Positions 43,724-53,243 are shown, counted from the stretch's first letter. The stretch: 64,000 nucleotides of DNA from Streptomyces himalayensis subsp. himalayensis (GCF_013778455.1 NZ_JACEHE010000001.1:124001-188000), one strand, 5' to 3'. Made by a program: numbers and translations. The notes: generated by a model not told the origin, from the sequence alone.

Positions 43724-45271
43724 TCACGCGCAGACCGTGCCCGCCTTCGGCACCGTGCCGTCCAGCAGATAGTTGTTCACGGCACCCGTCACGCACGTGT
43801 TGCCGCTGTCGTAGGCGCCGTGCCCCTGGCCCTTGTACGTCAGTTCCACGCCCACGCCCTTGCCGAGTGCCTGGGCCATCCTGCGCGCGCCCTCGTACGG
43901 CGTGGCCGGGTCGCCGGTGTTGCCGATGACCAGGATGGGCGCCGCCCCGGCCGCGCTCACATCGGGGTGGTCGGCAGCTCCGGGGACGGCCCAGTCGGTG
44001 CAGCCGAGCAGGCCCCATGCGAGATAGTCGCCGAACATCGGGGACTCCTTGCGGAACTCCGGGAGGTTCGCCTCCACGTCCGCCATGGTGTAGCGCGGTT
44101 TGTCGTCGGAGCAGTTGATGGCGACGTTGGCCGGTACGAGATTGCTGTACTCGCCGTCCTCGTTGCGTCCGGTCAGCGAGTCCGACAGGAACATCAGGAT
44201 CTGGCCGTTGCCCTCGTACGCCTGCTGCAGCCCCTCGGTGAGGTACTCCCAGAAGTCCTTCGAGTACAGCGCCTGCAGGATGCCGTTCGTGGCGAAGGTC
44301 TGGGTCAGGTCCCGCGGGAAGATGCCGGGGATCGGCTTCGCCTCCAGGTCCTTCAGCAGCTTCGCGATGCGGTCCTTCACGTCCTGCACGGTGTCGCCGA
44401 CCGGGCATTCCTCGACCTTGGACGTGCAGTCCTTCGCGTAGTTGTCGAGCGCGAGCTGAAACCCGCCGGCCTGGCCGAGGGAGCTCTCCTCGGGCGTCAC
44501 GGTGGGGTCGACGACGGCGTCGAACACGGCACGGCCCACGCTCTTCGGGAACAGATGTGCGTAGACACCGCCCAGTTCCGTGCCATACGAGATGCCGAAG
44601 TAGTGCAGCTTGTCGTCGCCCAGGACCTGGCGCATCAGGTCCATGTCGCGGGCCGTGTCCGTGGTACGGACATGGGGAAGGATCTTGCCGGAGTTCTTCT
44701 CGCAGGTGGCGTTGAACGACTTGGTGTTGTCGAGAAGCGCCGTCTGCTCCGCGGCGCCGTCGGGGGTGCCGTCCTGCTCGAAGAACTCGTCGAGCTGCTC
44801 GTCGTTCTCGCACACCACGGGGGCGCTGCGGCCGACGCCGCGCGGATCGAAGCTCACCAGGTCGTAGCGGGTGCGCAGCTTGGTGTACTGCTCGCCGAAG
44901 GCGGGCAGCGCGGTCACGCCCGATCCTCCCGGGCCGCCGAAGTTGAAGACGAGGGAGCCGATCCGCTTGTCCTTGGGGCCGCTGGCCTGGGCGCGGATGA
45001 GCGCGATGCCGATCGTGTCGCCCTTGGGGTCGCTCCAGTCGAGGGGCGCCTTCATGGTGGCGCACTCCCATTCGTCGCCGCCCGGCAGCGGTGAGGGGGA
45101 CTCACTGCTGCCCTCCAGCGGCGACGGGACCGGGCAGGGCGCCCACTTCAGCTGCTGAGCCGTCAGGTCCTCGTCCTTCGGACTGTCGTCGGTGCAGCCC
45201 GCGACCGTGACGGAGAGCAGGGCGGCGGTGGCGAGCAGGGCGGCAGTACGCAGACGGGCTGGGTTCGGCAT
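43724..45271 (-). CDS. Secreted lipoprotein alpha/beta hydrolase (Tap/SlpD-like)
   Basis: A 515-residue paralogue of the neighbouring gene. Lipobox VAGC follows a basic-hydrophobic signal. The same motifs are present: FNFGGPGGSGVTALP, GISYGTELGGVYAHLF, GNTGDPATPYEG, GQGHGAYDSG. The two proteins are clearly alike through the core but diverge in the cap and acidic insert (EEFFEQDGTPDGAAE here). The pair arose by duplication and may cleave different peptides outside the cell. ATG 45271 has AGGATGAAGG upstream. Confidence 0.9.
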   Translation of the reverse strand: MPNPARLRTAALLATAALLSVTVAGCTDDSPKDEDLTAQQLKWAPCPVPSPLEGSSESPSPLPGGDEWECATMKAPLDWSDPKGDTIGIALIRAQASGPKDKRIGSLVFNFGGPGGSGVTALPAFGEQYTKLRTRYDLVSFDPRGVGRSAPVVCENDEQLDEFFEQDGTPDGAAEQTALLDNTKSFNATCEKNSGKILPHVRTTDTARDMDLMRQVLGDDKLHYFGISYGTELGGVYAHLFPKSVGRAVFDAVVDPTVTPEESSLGQAGGFQLALDNYAKDCTSKVEECPVGDTVQDVKDRIAKLLKDLEAKPIPGIFPRDLTQTFATNGILQALYSKDFWEYLTEGLQQAYEGNGQILMFLSDSLTGRNEDGEYSNLVPANVAINCSDDKPRYTMADVEANLPEFRKESPMFGDYLAWGLLGCTDWAVPGAADHPDVSAAGAAPILVIGNTGDPATPYEGARRMAQALGKGVGVELTYKGQGHGAYDSGNTCVTGAVNNYLLDGTVPKAGTVCA

Positions 45272-45359
45272 GCCTTCATCCTGCGGCGGCACCGAACCTC
45301 CCGCGCGCGGGGCGCGGGCCGTGCGGGTGAGTTGCGGGGGAGCCCGTGAGCGGTGTGGC

Positions 45360-48296
45360 TCAGAGCGCACCCTTGCGCGTCAGATGGTTGAAGAACAGCC
45401 AGCCCGGAAGCACCGGCAGCCACAGCGTCAGCAGGCGGTACAGCAGCACCGCCGGGAACGCGACCGCCTGGGGCAGGCCCATGGCGAGCAGACCCACCGT
45501 CAGCGTCGCCTCGACCGCACCCACGCCTCCGGGTGTGGGAGCCGCCGATCCCAGCGCGTTGCCGGCGAGGAAGACGACGGCGACACTGGCGAGGCTCAGC
45601 GACGTCGTCTCGTCGCCGAAGGCCCGGATCGAGGCGTCCAGGCACATCACGAAGCACGCGGTCAGCAGCAGGGCGCCGCCGATTCCGGTGATCAGCTTCT
45701 GCGGCCTCTGCAGTACGTCGAGCATGCGCGGCACGACACCGGCGAACAGCGACCGCACGCGCGTGACCACGAACTTCCGCAGGAACGGGATCGACGTCAT
45801 GACCAGCAGCAGCACCGCGACCGTCAGCAGGCCGGCGATGACCGTGCGGGACGGCGACAGCGAAGGCGTCTTCTCCGTACCCGTCAGATAGCCGAAGGCG
45901 AGCAGCAGCAGGATGTGCGATCCAAGTCCGACCAGCTGGGACGCGCCGACGCTCGACACCGCGAGCCCCGGCCGGACCCCGGCGCGCTGCAGGAAACGCG
46001 TGTTCAGGGCGACACCGCCCACGGCCGCGGGCGCCACGATCTTCACGAACGACCCGGCGACCTGCGCCGCCACGGCCCTCAGGAACGGGACTCGCTCCGG
46101 CACGAAGCCCAGCAGGCTCATCGCCGCCGCGAAGTAGCTGAGCGCCGAGAACAGCACTGCCGCGGCCACCCAGCCCCACTCGGCCTCGGCGAACGTGCCG
46201 AACTTGATCTCGGTCAGCTGCGACAGCAGGAAGTACGCAGCGATCGCCCCGGCCATGAAGCTGACCAGGGTGCGCGGCCTGATCCGCTCCAGCCGGGCCG
46301 GTTCGACGGGCGCCTGCGGCCTGATGAGCAGCACCTGGTGGCGGATCTGGGTGAGCAGATCCTCCTCGCGTGCCTCCTCCAGGGCTTCGTCGATCGCCCG
46401 CTTCTCCGCGCGTTTCGCCGCGCGGACCGCGTGCTTCTCGGCTCGGGCACCCTCTTTGCCGGACCGTTTGTCCAGTACAGACCGGTCCGCCGCGGCCCCC
46501 GCCTCCTCCGGGGACGCCGCCCTGCCCGTCGCGGCCGCTGCCAGGACCGCCTCGCGTTCGCGGTGCGAGCGCTCGCGGGCCAGCCTGCGCAGCGTCGCGC
46601 GCTGGTTGCGGGTCAGAGCGATCGGCTGCAGCAGCGGCAGACAGTCCGCGACCGCGTCAGGACCCAGCACGGCGACCGCCGAGGCGACCGCCCGTTCGGC
46701 GCCCACCCGCAGCCCGAGGGTGGTCAGCAACTGCGCGATGTCCATGCGCAGCAACAGATCGCCGGCCGCGATCTCTCCGCCGCGCAGATCGGTGAGCATC
46801 ACCTTGCCGGAACGGTCCACCAGGATCGCGTCCCCCGCGAGTCTCCGGTGCGCGATACGCCGCGACTGCAGCGCCTGCACCTGGCGCCAGGTGTCGTGCA
46901 GCAGCTCGTCGGTGATCTCCTCGTCCGGCACCGCGTCCAGGGTGCGGCCGCCCAGGTGCTCGTAGACGAGGATCACCGCGTCCGGGCCGAGCTCGGACGT
47001 CGCGATCAGCCGGGGGGCGTTGGCGCCGGCCGCGATCGCCGCGTACGCGAGGAGCGCCTCCTGCTCCAGTGCCTGGCGCAGCGACTGCAGGCTTCTGCGC
47101 GTCGTGATGCCGCGCAGCGTCAGCCTGCGCCATACGCGGTAGAAGAAGCCCTGCGCCTGCTGCTCACGGTCGACCACCGTGACGTCCAGGGGCGGGCCGT
47201 CCTCCAGCGTGACGAAGTAGTGCCGACCGCGGTCGCCGTTCTCCGAGGCGGCGTCCGGGGGCTCGACGCGGGCCGCGCTGACCGGGTGGAATCCGACGTG
47301 CCGCAGGCCCGCGAGCAGGGTCTGGCCGGTCGGCTGGACGTTCGGGGAACCGACCGCGTACAGCGTTCCGTACGCCACGGTCCAGCCGATCAGCACCGTC
47401 AGGATGATCGAGAACGCCGTCGTGTAGCCGGTGACGAGCATCGAGAAGGCGTCGAGCAGCACCACCACCCACAGCACCGCCCGCCAGCGCGGCCTGCGCG
47501 ACATGCCGACGGCCGTCATGTACGCGATGACGGGGGCGAGATAGCCGTGGACCGGGTCCGTGAGGGCGTACATGTCGCCCGGCGACGGCTGGGTCAGCGC
47601 GTCCTGGATGGAGTCGGGGGCGGCTCTCGCGACCCACAGGTCGGTGGCGAGTGTCACGCCGTGGGCGAGGACCGCCGCCAGGACGCCGTCCGCGATGCGT
47701 AGACCGTCCCGCTTGATCAACCGCTCGATTGCGAAGGCGACCGGCACGAGGAGGATCGCGATGCTGGACACCAGACCCGCGATCTTGATCAGCAGGTCGG
47801 GCGCCTGGCCCGTGCCCTTGTTGATGTCCTGCTCGAGCCCCGACGTGGTGCCGTGCGCGAACCCCGCGATCGCCAGCACCACGACGATGCCGAGGATGCC
47901 GACAAGCAGCCGCATCAGGTCGGAGGGACGGTGCACGCGCGCGGGGAGCAGCGGTTCGTCGCCCTCGACCTCTTCGGCACGGGGGTCGGTGGTCTGGTGC
48001 CGGGCGCCTGTGGTGGTCTGGTGCCGGGCGTCGGCCTTGTCCGAGGTCTCCTGGGTTTTCTCCCGGCCGTGAACCTTCTTCATGCTGGTGTTCGGGCTCG
48101 GCTCGGCGGCGTCCGCGGTGTCCGGGCCAGTGCCCTGGTCAGAGCCGCGTCCGGTGTCCTGATCAGCGTCCCGGCCGGTCTCCGGGCGCGAGGCAGCCGC
48201 AGAGGTGCCCGCCGTCTCATCGGGGTGCACGCCCTGCTGCTCCGTCGTCTCTTCCTGATCTCGTATCACCAGACACCGCCCGCACGATGGTGGCAT
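45360..48296 (-). CDS. Three-domain membrane protein: TM region, kinase-like domain, LPG-synthase/flippase domain
   Basis: About 978 residues. The N-terminal 130 are acidic and disordered. About six membrane helices follow. A cytoplasmic part (residues about 390-580) has an atypical protein-kinase/ABC1-like look: LLHDTWRQVQALQSRRIAHR then LAGDAILVD and MLTDLRGGEI, with the HR-L...A-I-L catalytic-loop pattern. A charged coiled coil (EKHAVRAAKRAEKRAIDEALEE) leads to about eight C-terminal helices with the lysylphosphatidylglycerol-synthase TM/UPF0104 signature (SAAPTPGGVGAVEATLTVGL). A role in lipid translocation or sensing is likely. The start could be ATG 48296 or GTG 48269; neither has a strong ribosome-binding site. 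Confidence 0.72.
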   Translation of the reverse strand: MPPSCGRCLVIRDQEETTEQQGVHPDETAGTSAAASRPETGRDADQDTGRGSDQGTGPDTADAAEPSPNTSMKKVHGREKTQETSDKADARHQTTTGARHQTTDPRAEEVEGDEPLLPARVHRPSDLMRLLVGILGIVVVLAIAGFAHGTTSGLEQDINKGTGQAPDLLIKIAGLVSSIAILLVPVAFAIERLIKRDGLRIADGVLAAVLAHGVTLATDLWVARAAPDSIQDALTQPSPGDMYALTDPVHGYLAPVIAYMTAVGMSRRPRWRAVLWVVVLLDAFSMLVTGYTTAFSIILTVLIGWTVAYGTLYAVGSPNVQPTGQTLLAGLRHVGFHPVSAARVEPPDAASENGDRGRHYFVTLEDGPPLDVTVVDREQQAQGFFYRVWRRLTLRGITTRRSLQSLRQALEQEALLAYAAIAAGANAPRLIATSELGPDAVILVYEHLGGRTLDAVPDEEITDELLHDTWRQVQALQSRRIAHRRLAGDAILVDRSGKVMLTDLRGGEIAAGDLLLRMDIAQLLTTLGLRVGAERAVASAVAVLGPDAVADCLPLLQPIALTRNQRATLRRLARERSHREREAVLAAAATGRAASPEEAGAAADRSVLDKRSGKEGARAEKHAVRAAKRAEKRAIDEALEEAREEDLLTQIRHQVLLIRPQAPVEPARLERIRPRTLVSFMAGAIAAYFLLSQLTEIKFGTFAEAEWGWVAAAVLFSALSYFAAAMSLLGFVPERVPFLRAVAAQVAGSFVKIVAPAAVGGVALNTRFLQRAGVRPGLAVSSVGASQLVGLGSHILLLLAFGYLTGTEKTPSLSPSRTVIAGLLTVAVLLLVMTSIPFLRKFVVTRVRSLFAGVVPRMLDVLQRPQKLITGIGGALLLTACFVMCLDASIRAFGDETTSLSLASVAVVFLAGNALGSAAPTPGGVGAVEATLTVGLLAMGLPQAVAFPAVLLYRLLTLWLPVLPGWLFFNHLTRKGAL

Positions 48297-48442
48297 GCCC
48301 CGCCGACAGTCGTGGGCATCAGGGTGCATTGCGGGGGAGAAAGGCCCCGCCGAAGCCCTCCGCTCTGCCGCTCGTTCCTTGTGCGTGCACACTCCGTCAG
48401 GACTCGGTCACGGTGTCGGTGGCGTGCGGCAGGATGGGTCGG

Positions 48443-48850
48443 ATGAGCGAGGAGAGCCCCCCGGCGGGGGACCTGCCGGAGCCCCCGGCGGGGGAGCTGC
48501 CGGAGTACGCGGAGCGGGTGCTGGAGGTCGCGGAGCTGATCCCGCCGGGCCGCGTGATGACGTACGGCGATGTGGCCGAGTGGCTGGCGGAGGGAGGTCC
48601 CCGCCAGGTTGGCCGTGTGATGGCGCTCTACGGAGGCGCTGTCCCGTGGTGGCGCGTGGTGCGTGCGGACGGAGCCCTGCTGCCCGGCCACGAGCTCGAG
48701 GCGCTGGGGCACTATCGCGCGGAGGGCACCCCGCTGCGCGAGGCTGGCCGCTCGGCGGACGGACATCTGCCGCGTATCGACATGAGGCACGCGAGATGGG
48801 ACGGCGAAGAAGCCACCCAGGAAGGAGGCACCCAGGAAGGAGGCACCTAG
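48443..48850 (+). CDS. Alkyltransferase-like protein (ATL, Cys-less MGMT relative)
   Basis: A 135-residue protein with the MGMT DNA-binding domain: EVAELIPPGRVMTYGDVAEWLAEGG and RQVGRVMALYGG (the Arg-finger region). The active-site PCHRVV of real methyltransferases is PWWRVV here, so the acceptor Cys is missing. Such ATL proteins bind O6-alkylguanine and mark it for nucleotide excision repair. ATG 48443 was chosen over the longer frame. The last ten residues (TQEGGTQEGGT) come from a 15-bp tandem repeat whose CAG became the TAG stop. Its M. tuberculosis counterpart is the adjacent Rv3204. Confidence 0.85.
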   Translation: MSEESPPAGDLPEPPAGELPEYAERVLEVAELIPPGRVMTYGDVAEWLAEGGPRQVGRVMALYGGAVPWWRVVRADGALLPGHELEALGHYRAEGTPLREAGRSADGHLPRIDMRHARWDGEEATQEGGTQEGGT

Positions 48851-48910
48851 GACCGAGGCACTTGGGACCGAGGCACTTGGGACCGAGGCCCCTGGGAAGG
48901 AGGGACCCAG
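48806..48910. repeat. 15-bp tandem repeat across the ATL stop
   Basis: Seven units run in phase: 48806, 48821, 48836, 48851, 48866, 48881 and 48896. Typical units are GAAGGAGGCACCCAG and GACCGAGGCACTTGG. The third unit has CCTAG instead of CCCAG and supplies the ATL stop. Confidence 0.9.
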
Positions 48911-49186
48911 GACGGCTCGCAGTGCTCCCCCGGAAAGGGAACCGGGGTACACAGGCGGGTTCACACCAGAAAGCTTCCGGCATTCCGGGGCGTCGCGGAG
49001 GACCTGTGGCCCGTACGGGGGAACCGGGCCGCCTTCGGAGACCGCGATAATTGGGCCGCGGGCACCGGGACCTTCCCCCGCCCTCGGCCGAGAGCGCTTC
49101 GCGCTCACCGCCCTCGACGCAGCCACCGCTCCGCCCGTGCGGCTGCTGCCCCACAACCAGCACATCCACCAGGACCGGCGAACCAC

Positions 49187-52100
49187 GTGAGCTCCTCTTC
49201 TTCCACCCGGCGCCTGTCGCACCCCCAGGTACGACAGGGGACCCGTGGCGCGTACCGACTGGTGCGTACCCCGCCGGCTCCGGTGGATCCCCCTCGTCTG
49301 GACGCACGACAGCGCGCGGTGGTTGACCATCCGGGCGGTCCCCTGCTCGTCCTGGCGGGACCGGGCACGGGCAAGACCACCACCCTGGTGGAGGCCGTCG
49401 CCGCGCGGATCGCGAAAGGCACCGACCCGGAGCGCATCCTGGTCCTGACCTTCAGCCGCAAGGCGGCCGTGGAGCTGCGCGACCGTATGGCGCTGCGCAT
49501 CGGAGCCGCAAGCGCCCCGCAGGCCACCACCTTCCATTCATTCTGCTACGCACTCGTACGGGCCCATCAGGACGCCGACATGTTCGTGGAGCCGTTGCGG
49601 CTGCTCTCCGGACCCGAGCAGGACGTGACGGTGCGCGAACTCCTGGCCGGCCAGGCCGCACTCGCACAGGAGGGGCTGGCCCATGTCCGGTGGCCGGACG
49701 AGCTGCGCGCCTGCCTGACGACGCGGGGCTTCGCCGACGAGGTGCGCGCCGTGCTGGCCCGCAGCCGTGAGCTCGGCCTGGGGCCGGACTCGCTGGCGGC
49801 CTTCGCCGCGCGTATCGGCCGCCCTGACTGGGAGGCCGCGGCCTTGTTCCTCGCCGAGTACCTCGACGTACTCGACATGCAGGGAGTCCTCGACTACGCG
49901 GAACTGGTGCACCGCGCGGTGCTCCTCGCCCAGCGGCCCGACGTCGCGGAGGAGCTGTCCGCGCGCTATGACGCGGTCTTCGTGGACGAGTACCAGGACA
50001 CCGATGCCGCGCAGGTACGGCTGCTGGGGGCGCTGGCCGGGAACGGAGGAGGGACGCCACTGCGTGGGGGCTCCCGCGCGCGGGGGACCGATGTGCCGGG
50101 GGCCGATGTGCGAGATTCTGGCGTCGCACGGGGGTCTGGCGTCGAACAGGGCGCTGGGGTCGGACGAGGCTCTGGAGCACGGGGCGACGGTGCGCGTGGG
50201 GCTGGCGCGCGGGGCGCCGGAACGCGCGAGGCTGGCGCGCGCGGGGCTGGCCGCACGCTCGTCGCGTTCGGCGATCCGGACCAGTCGATCTACGCGTTCC
50301 GGGGCGCCGATGTGAACGGCATCCTGGAGTTCCCGGAGACCTTCCGCCGCGCGGACGGCACACCGGCGCCCGTGGAGGTGCTGCGCACCTCCCGCCGCTC
50401 GGGTTCCGCACTGCTCGCGGCCACCCGGCTGCTGGCCCAGCGCATGCCGCTGACACGCCTGCCCGCGGACAAGGTGCGGGCGCACCGTGAGCTGACCGCG
50501 GTGCGGGACGGCGGCTGCGTCGAGGTCTACACGTATCCGACGCCCGGCACGGAGCTCGACAACATCGCGGACATCCTGCGCCGCGCCCACCTCGAGGACG
50601 GCGTGCCCTGGAGCGAGATGGCCGTCCTGGTGCGCGCCGGATCCCGCACCATCCCCTCGGTACGCCGCGCCCTGACCACGGCAGGCGTACCGCTCGACAT
50701 CGACGGCGACGACCTCCCGCTGCGCCACGAACCGGCGGTCACCCCGCTGCTCACCGCCCTCAGGGCGGTGGCGACGGCGGCGCTGGCGCAGGGCGAGCAG
50801 GGTGCGTCCAAGGAGCTCGGCACGCCCGAGGATCCGCCCGTTGCCGACGCGTCCCAAGAGCCCTCCGCTTCGGACGCGCCGAAGGAGCCGCCCGCTGCCG
50901 AGCGGTCGGCCGCGCCCGGGGAGCCGGGGGAGTCGGCCGCGCCCGGGGAGCCGGGGGAGTCGGCCGCGCCCGGGGAGCCGGGGGAGTCGGCCGCGCCCGG
51001 GGAGCCCGGGGAGTCAGCCGCGCCCGGGGAGCCCGGGGAGTCAGCCGCGCCCGGGGAGCCCGGGGAGTCAGCTGCGCCGGGGGAGCCGGGGGAGTCGGCC
51101 GCGCCCGGGGAGCCCGGGGAGTCGGCCGCGCCCGCCGCCCCCGGGCAGTCGCCCGCGCCAGTCGCGGCTGACGCGCCCAGCGCGTCCGGCCCTCTCGACA
51201 CCGAGACCGCGCTCACCCTCCTCACCTCACCCCTCGCCGGCATGGACGCCGCCGATCTGCGCCGCCTGGGCCGCGCCCTGCGCGAGGAGGAGCGGGCCGG
51301 CGGCAACCATGTGCCGCCGCCCTCCGACGTGCTGCTCGCGCGCGCCCTCGCCGAGCCCGAGCGCCTCGCCGCGCACGACCCGTCGTACGCGCGCGGGGCC
51401 CAGCGCCTGGGCGCTCTGCTGCGCAAGGCGCGTGAGCTCCTCGCGGGCGGAGGCACCGCGGAAGAGGCCCTGTGGGAGCTGTGGGACGGCACCCCGTGGC
51501 CACGGCGGCTCGAGCGGACCGCACGCCGCGGCGGCGCCGCGGGGCGCAACGCGGACCGCGACCTCGACGCGGTGTGCGCGCTGTTCGCGACGGCCGCTCG
51601 TGCCGAAGAGCGCACCGGCGGCCGCGGCGCCCTCAACTTCCTCGAGGAGATCGAGGCGCAGGACATCGCCGCGGACACGCTCGCCGGCAGGGCGGTACGG
51701 CCCGACGCCGTACGCCTGATGACCGCCCACCGCTCCAAAGGCCTTCAGTGGAGGCTCGTCGTCGTCGCGGGCGTGCAGGAGGGCCTGTGGCCCGACCTGC
51801 GCCGCCGCGGCTCCCTCCTGGAGGCCGACCGCATCGGACGCGACGGCCTCGCCGAGCCGCTCACTCCCGGCGCGCTCCTCGCCGAGGAGCGCCGGCTCTT
51901 CTACGTGGCCGCCACGCGCGCGCGGGAACGCCTCGTCGTGACCGCCGTGAAGGCGCCCGCGGACGACGGCGACCAGCCCTCGCGCTTCCTCACCGAACTC
52001 GGCGTCGAACCCAAGGACGTCACGGGCCGCCCCCGCCGCCCGCTGTCCGTCGCTGCCCTGGTCGCCGAACTGCGCGCCACCACGGTCGACCCGCGCGTTT

Positions 52101-53062
52101 CCGAGGCACTCCGCGAGGCGGCCGCCCGGCGGCTGGCCCGCCTCGCCGCACTCACCGACGAGGACGGCAGGCCGCTCGTACCGTCGGCGCATCCGTACCG
52201 CTGGTGGGGCATGTACGAGCCCACGCAGAGCAAGGTGCCGCTGCGGGACCGCGACCAGCCCGTCGTACTCTCCGGAAGCGCCCTCGACCAGCTCGCCAAC
52301 ACCTGCGCCCTGCAGTGGTTCCTCGGCCGTGAGGTGAAGGCCGACGCACCTGCGACCGCCGCCCAGGGCTTCGGCAACGTCGTGCACGTCCTGGCCGACG
52401 AGGTCGCCTCCGGCCGTACGCCGGCCGACCTCGCCGTCCTCATGGAGCGCCTCGACTCTGTGTGGGACGCGCTCGCCTTCGACGCGCCCTGGAAGTCCGC
52501 GCAGGAGAAGGAGCACGCGCGCGTGGCGCTCGAACGCTTCCTCCAGTGGCATGTGACGGACCGCGGGGGCCGGACCCCGGTCGCAAGCGAACACGACTTC
52601 GACGTGACCCTCGGGGCGGGCTCCTACGAAGTACGCATCCGGGGCTCCATGGACCGCGTCGAACAGGACGCGGAAGGCCGCGCGTACGTCGTCGACTTCA
52701 AGACCGGCAAACAACCGGTGAGCACCGCCGACGTGGCCCGCCACCCCCAGCTCGCCGTCTACCAGCTGGCCGTCCGCGAAGGCGCCGTCGATGAGTTCTT
52801 CGACGGCGAACGACCCGAACCGGGCGGCGCCGAACTCGTCCAGTTGCGTCAAGGCGCCACCAGGAAGAACGGCGGCGAGGACTTCCCCAAGGTCCAGGAT
52901 CAGAAGCCGCTTTCCGGCGACTGGGTCGGCGACCTGCTGGCCACCGCCGCGGGCAAGGTCCTCGACGAACGCTTCACTCCCGCCGCCGGCCAGCACTGCA
53001 CGCACTGCGCATTCCGCGCCTCGTGCAGCGCACGCCCCGAGGGACGGCACGTGGTCGAGTGA
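49187..53062 (+). CDS. adnA: UvrD/RecB-type helicase-nuclease, AdnA-like subunit
   Basis: A 1291-residue SF1A helicase fused to a RecB-family nuclease. Walker A AGPGTGKTT is at residues 58-66, TFHSFCY is motif Ia, DEYQDTD near residue 268 is motif II, GDPDQSIYAFRG motif III, TAHRSKGLQW motif V and ATRARERL motif VI. The nuclease has DFKTGK near 1169 and a Cys set (NTCALQWF, then CTHCAFRASC: CxxC and five residues to the next Cys) like AddB/Cas4 Fe-S nucleases. Two low-complexity inserts stand out: residues about 288-358 and the 27-bp repeat region (about 577-648). With the next gene it matches the AdnA/AdnB resection machine of mycobacteria (Rv3202c/Rv3201c). Confidence 0.87.
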   Translation: MSSSSSTRRLSHPQVRQGTRGAYRLVRTPPAPVDPPRLDARQRAVVDHPGGPLLVLAGPGTGKTTTLVEAVAARIAKGTDPERILVLTFSRKAAVELRDRMALRIGAASAPQATTFHSFCYALVRAHQDADMFVEPLRLLSGPEQDVTVRELLAGQAALAQEGLAHVRWPDELRACLTTRGFADEVRAVLARSRELGLGPDSLAAFAARIGRPDWEAAALFLAEYLDVLDMQGVLDYAELVHRAVLLAQRPDVAEELSARYDAVFVDEYQDTDAAQVRLLGALAGNGGGTPLRGGSRARGTDVPGADVRDSGVARGSGVEQGAGVGRGSGARGDGARGAGARGAGTREAGARGAGRTLVAFGDPDQSIYAFRGADVNGILEFPETFRRADGTPAPVEVLRTSRRSGSALLAATRLLAQRMPLTRLPADKVRAHRELTAVRDGGCVEVYTYPTPGTELDNIADILRRAHLEDGVPWSEMAVLVRAGSRTIPSVRRALTTAGVPLDIDGDDLPLRHEPAVTPLLTALRAVATAALAQGEQGASKELGTPEDPPVADASQEPSASDAPKEPPAAERSAAPGEPGESAAPGEPGESAAPGEPGESAAPGEPGESAAPGEPGESAAPGEPGESAAPGEPGESAAPGEPGESAAPAAPGQSPAPVAADAPSASGPLDTETALTLLTSPLAGMDAADLRRLGRALREEERAGGNHVPPPSDVLLARALAEPERLAAHDPSYARGAQRLGALLRKARELLAGGGTAEEALWELWDGTPWPRRLERTARRGGAAGRNADRDLDAVCALFATAARAEERTGGRGALNFLEEIEAQDIAADTLAGRAVRPDAVRLMTAHRSKGLQWRLVVVAGVQEGLWPDLRRRGSLLEADRIGRDGLAEPLTPGALLAEERRLFYVAATRARERLVVTAVKAPADDGDQPSRFLTELGVEPKDVTGRPRRPLSVAALVAELRATTVDPRVSEALREAAARRLARLAALTDEDGRPLVPSAHPYRWWGMYEPTQSKVPLRDRDQPVVLSGSALDQLANTCALQWFLGREVKADAPATAAQGFGNVVHVLADEVASGRTPADLAVLMERLDSVWDALAFDAPWKSAQEKEHARVALERFLQWHVTDRGGRTPVASEHDFDVTLGAGSYEVRIRGSMDRVEQDAEGRAYVVDFKTGKQPVSTADVARHPQLAVYQLAVREGAVDEFFDGERPEPGGAELVQLRQGATRKNGGEDFPKVQDQKPLSGDWVGDLLATAAGKVLDERFTPAAGQHCTHCAFRASCSARPEGRHVVE
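50916..51131 (+). repeat. 27-bp in-frame VNTR in adnA, 8 copies
   Basis: Eight copies of a unit encoding GEPGESAAP, differing only at silent positions (GTCGGCC or GTCAGCC and GGG or GGC changes). It sits in the linker between the helicase core segments. Confidence 0.95.
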
Positions 53063-53090
53063 CGCAGCGGGTCGCACCCGGGTGACGCAG

Positions 53091-53152
53091 CGTTCGTACC
53101 AGGGATGAGGCGGTGGTCGCGCGTTCGTACGAGGGATGAGGCGGTGGTCGCG
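53091..53152. repeat. 31-bp tandem duplication between adnA and adnB
   Basis: Two abutting copies (53091-53121 and 53122-53152) differ at one base (TACC / TACG). The core is AGGGATGAGGCGGTGGTCGC. A weaker pair, GTGACGCAGCG, precedes them at 53059-53092. Confidence 0.9.
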
Positions 53153-53243
53153 CAACCGGAGTGACATACCGCACCACACGCGCTGACCTGCGCTTCTTCC
53201 GGCCAGGGCGGCAGAAGCGGTCCGGGCTGTCAGCGGGCGCGGC

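Noticed and set aside
48851..49186. A separate gene between the ATL gene and adnA
   Set aside because: The frame is open but has no start codon before GTG 49187 and no ribosome-binding site; a GATAAT at 49046-49051 suggests promoter sequence instead.
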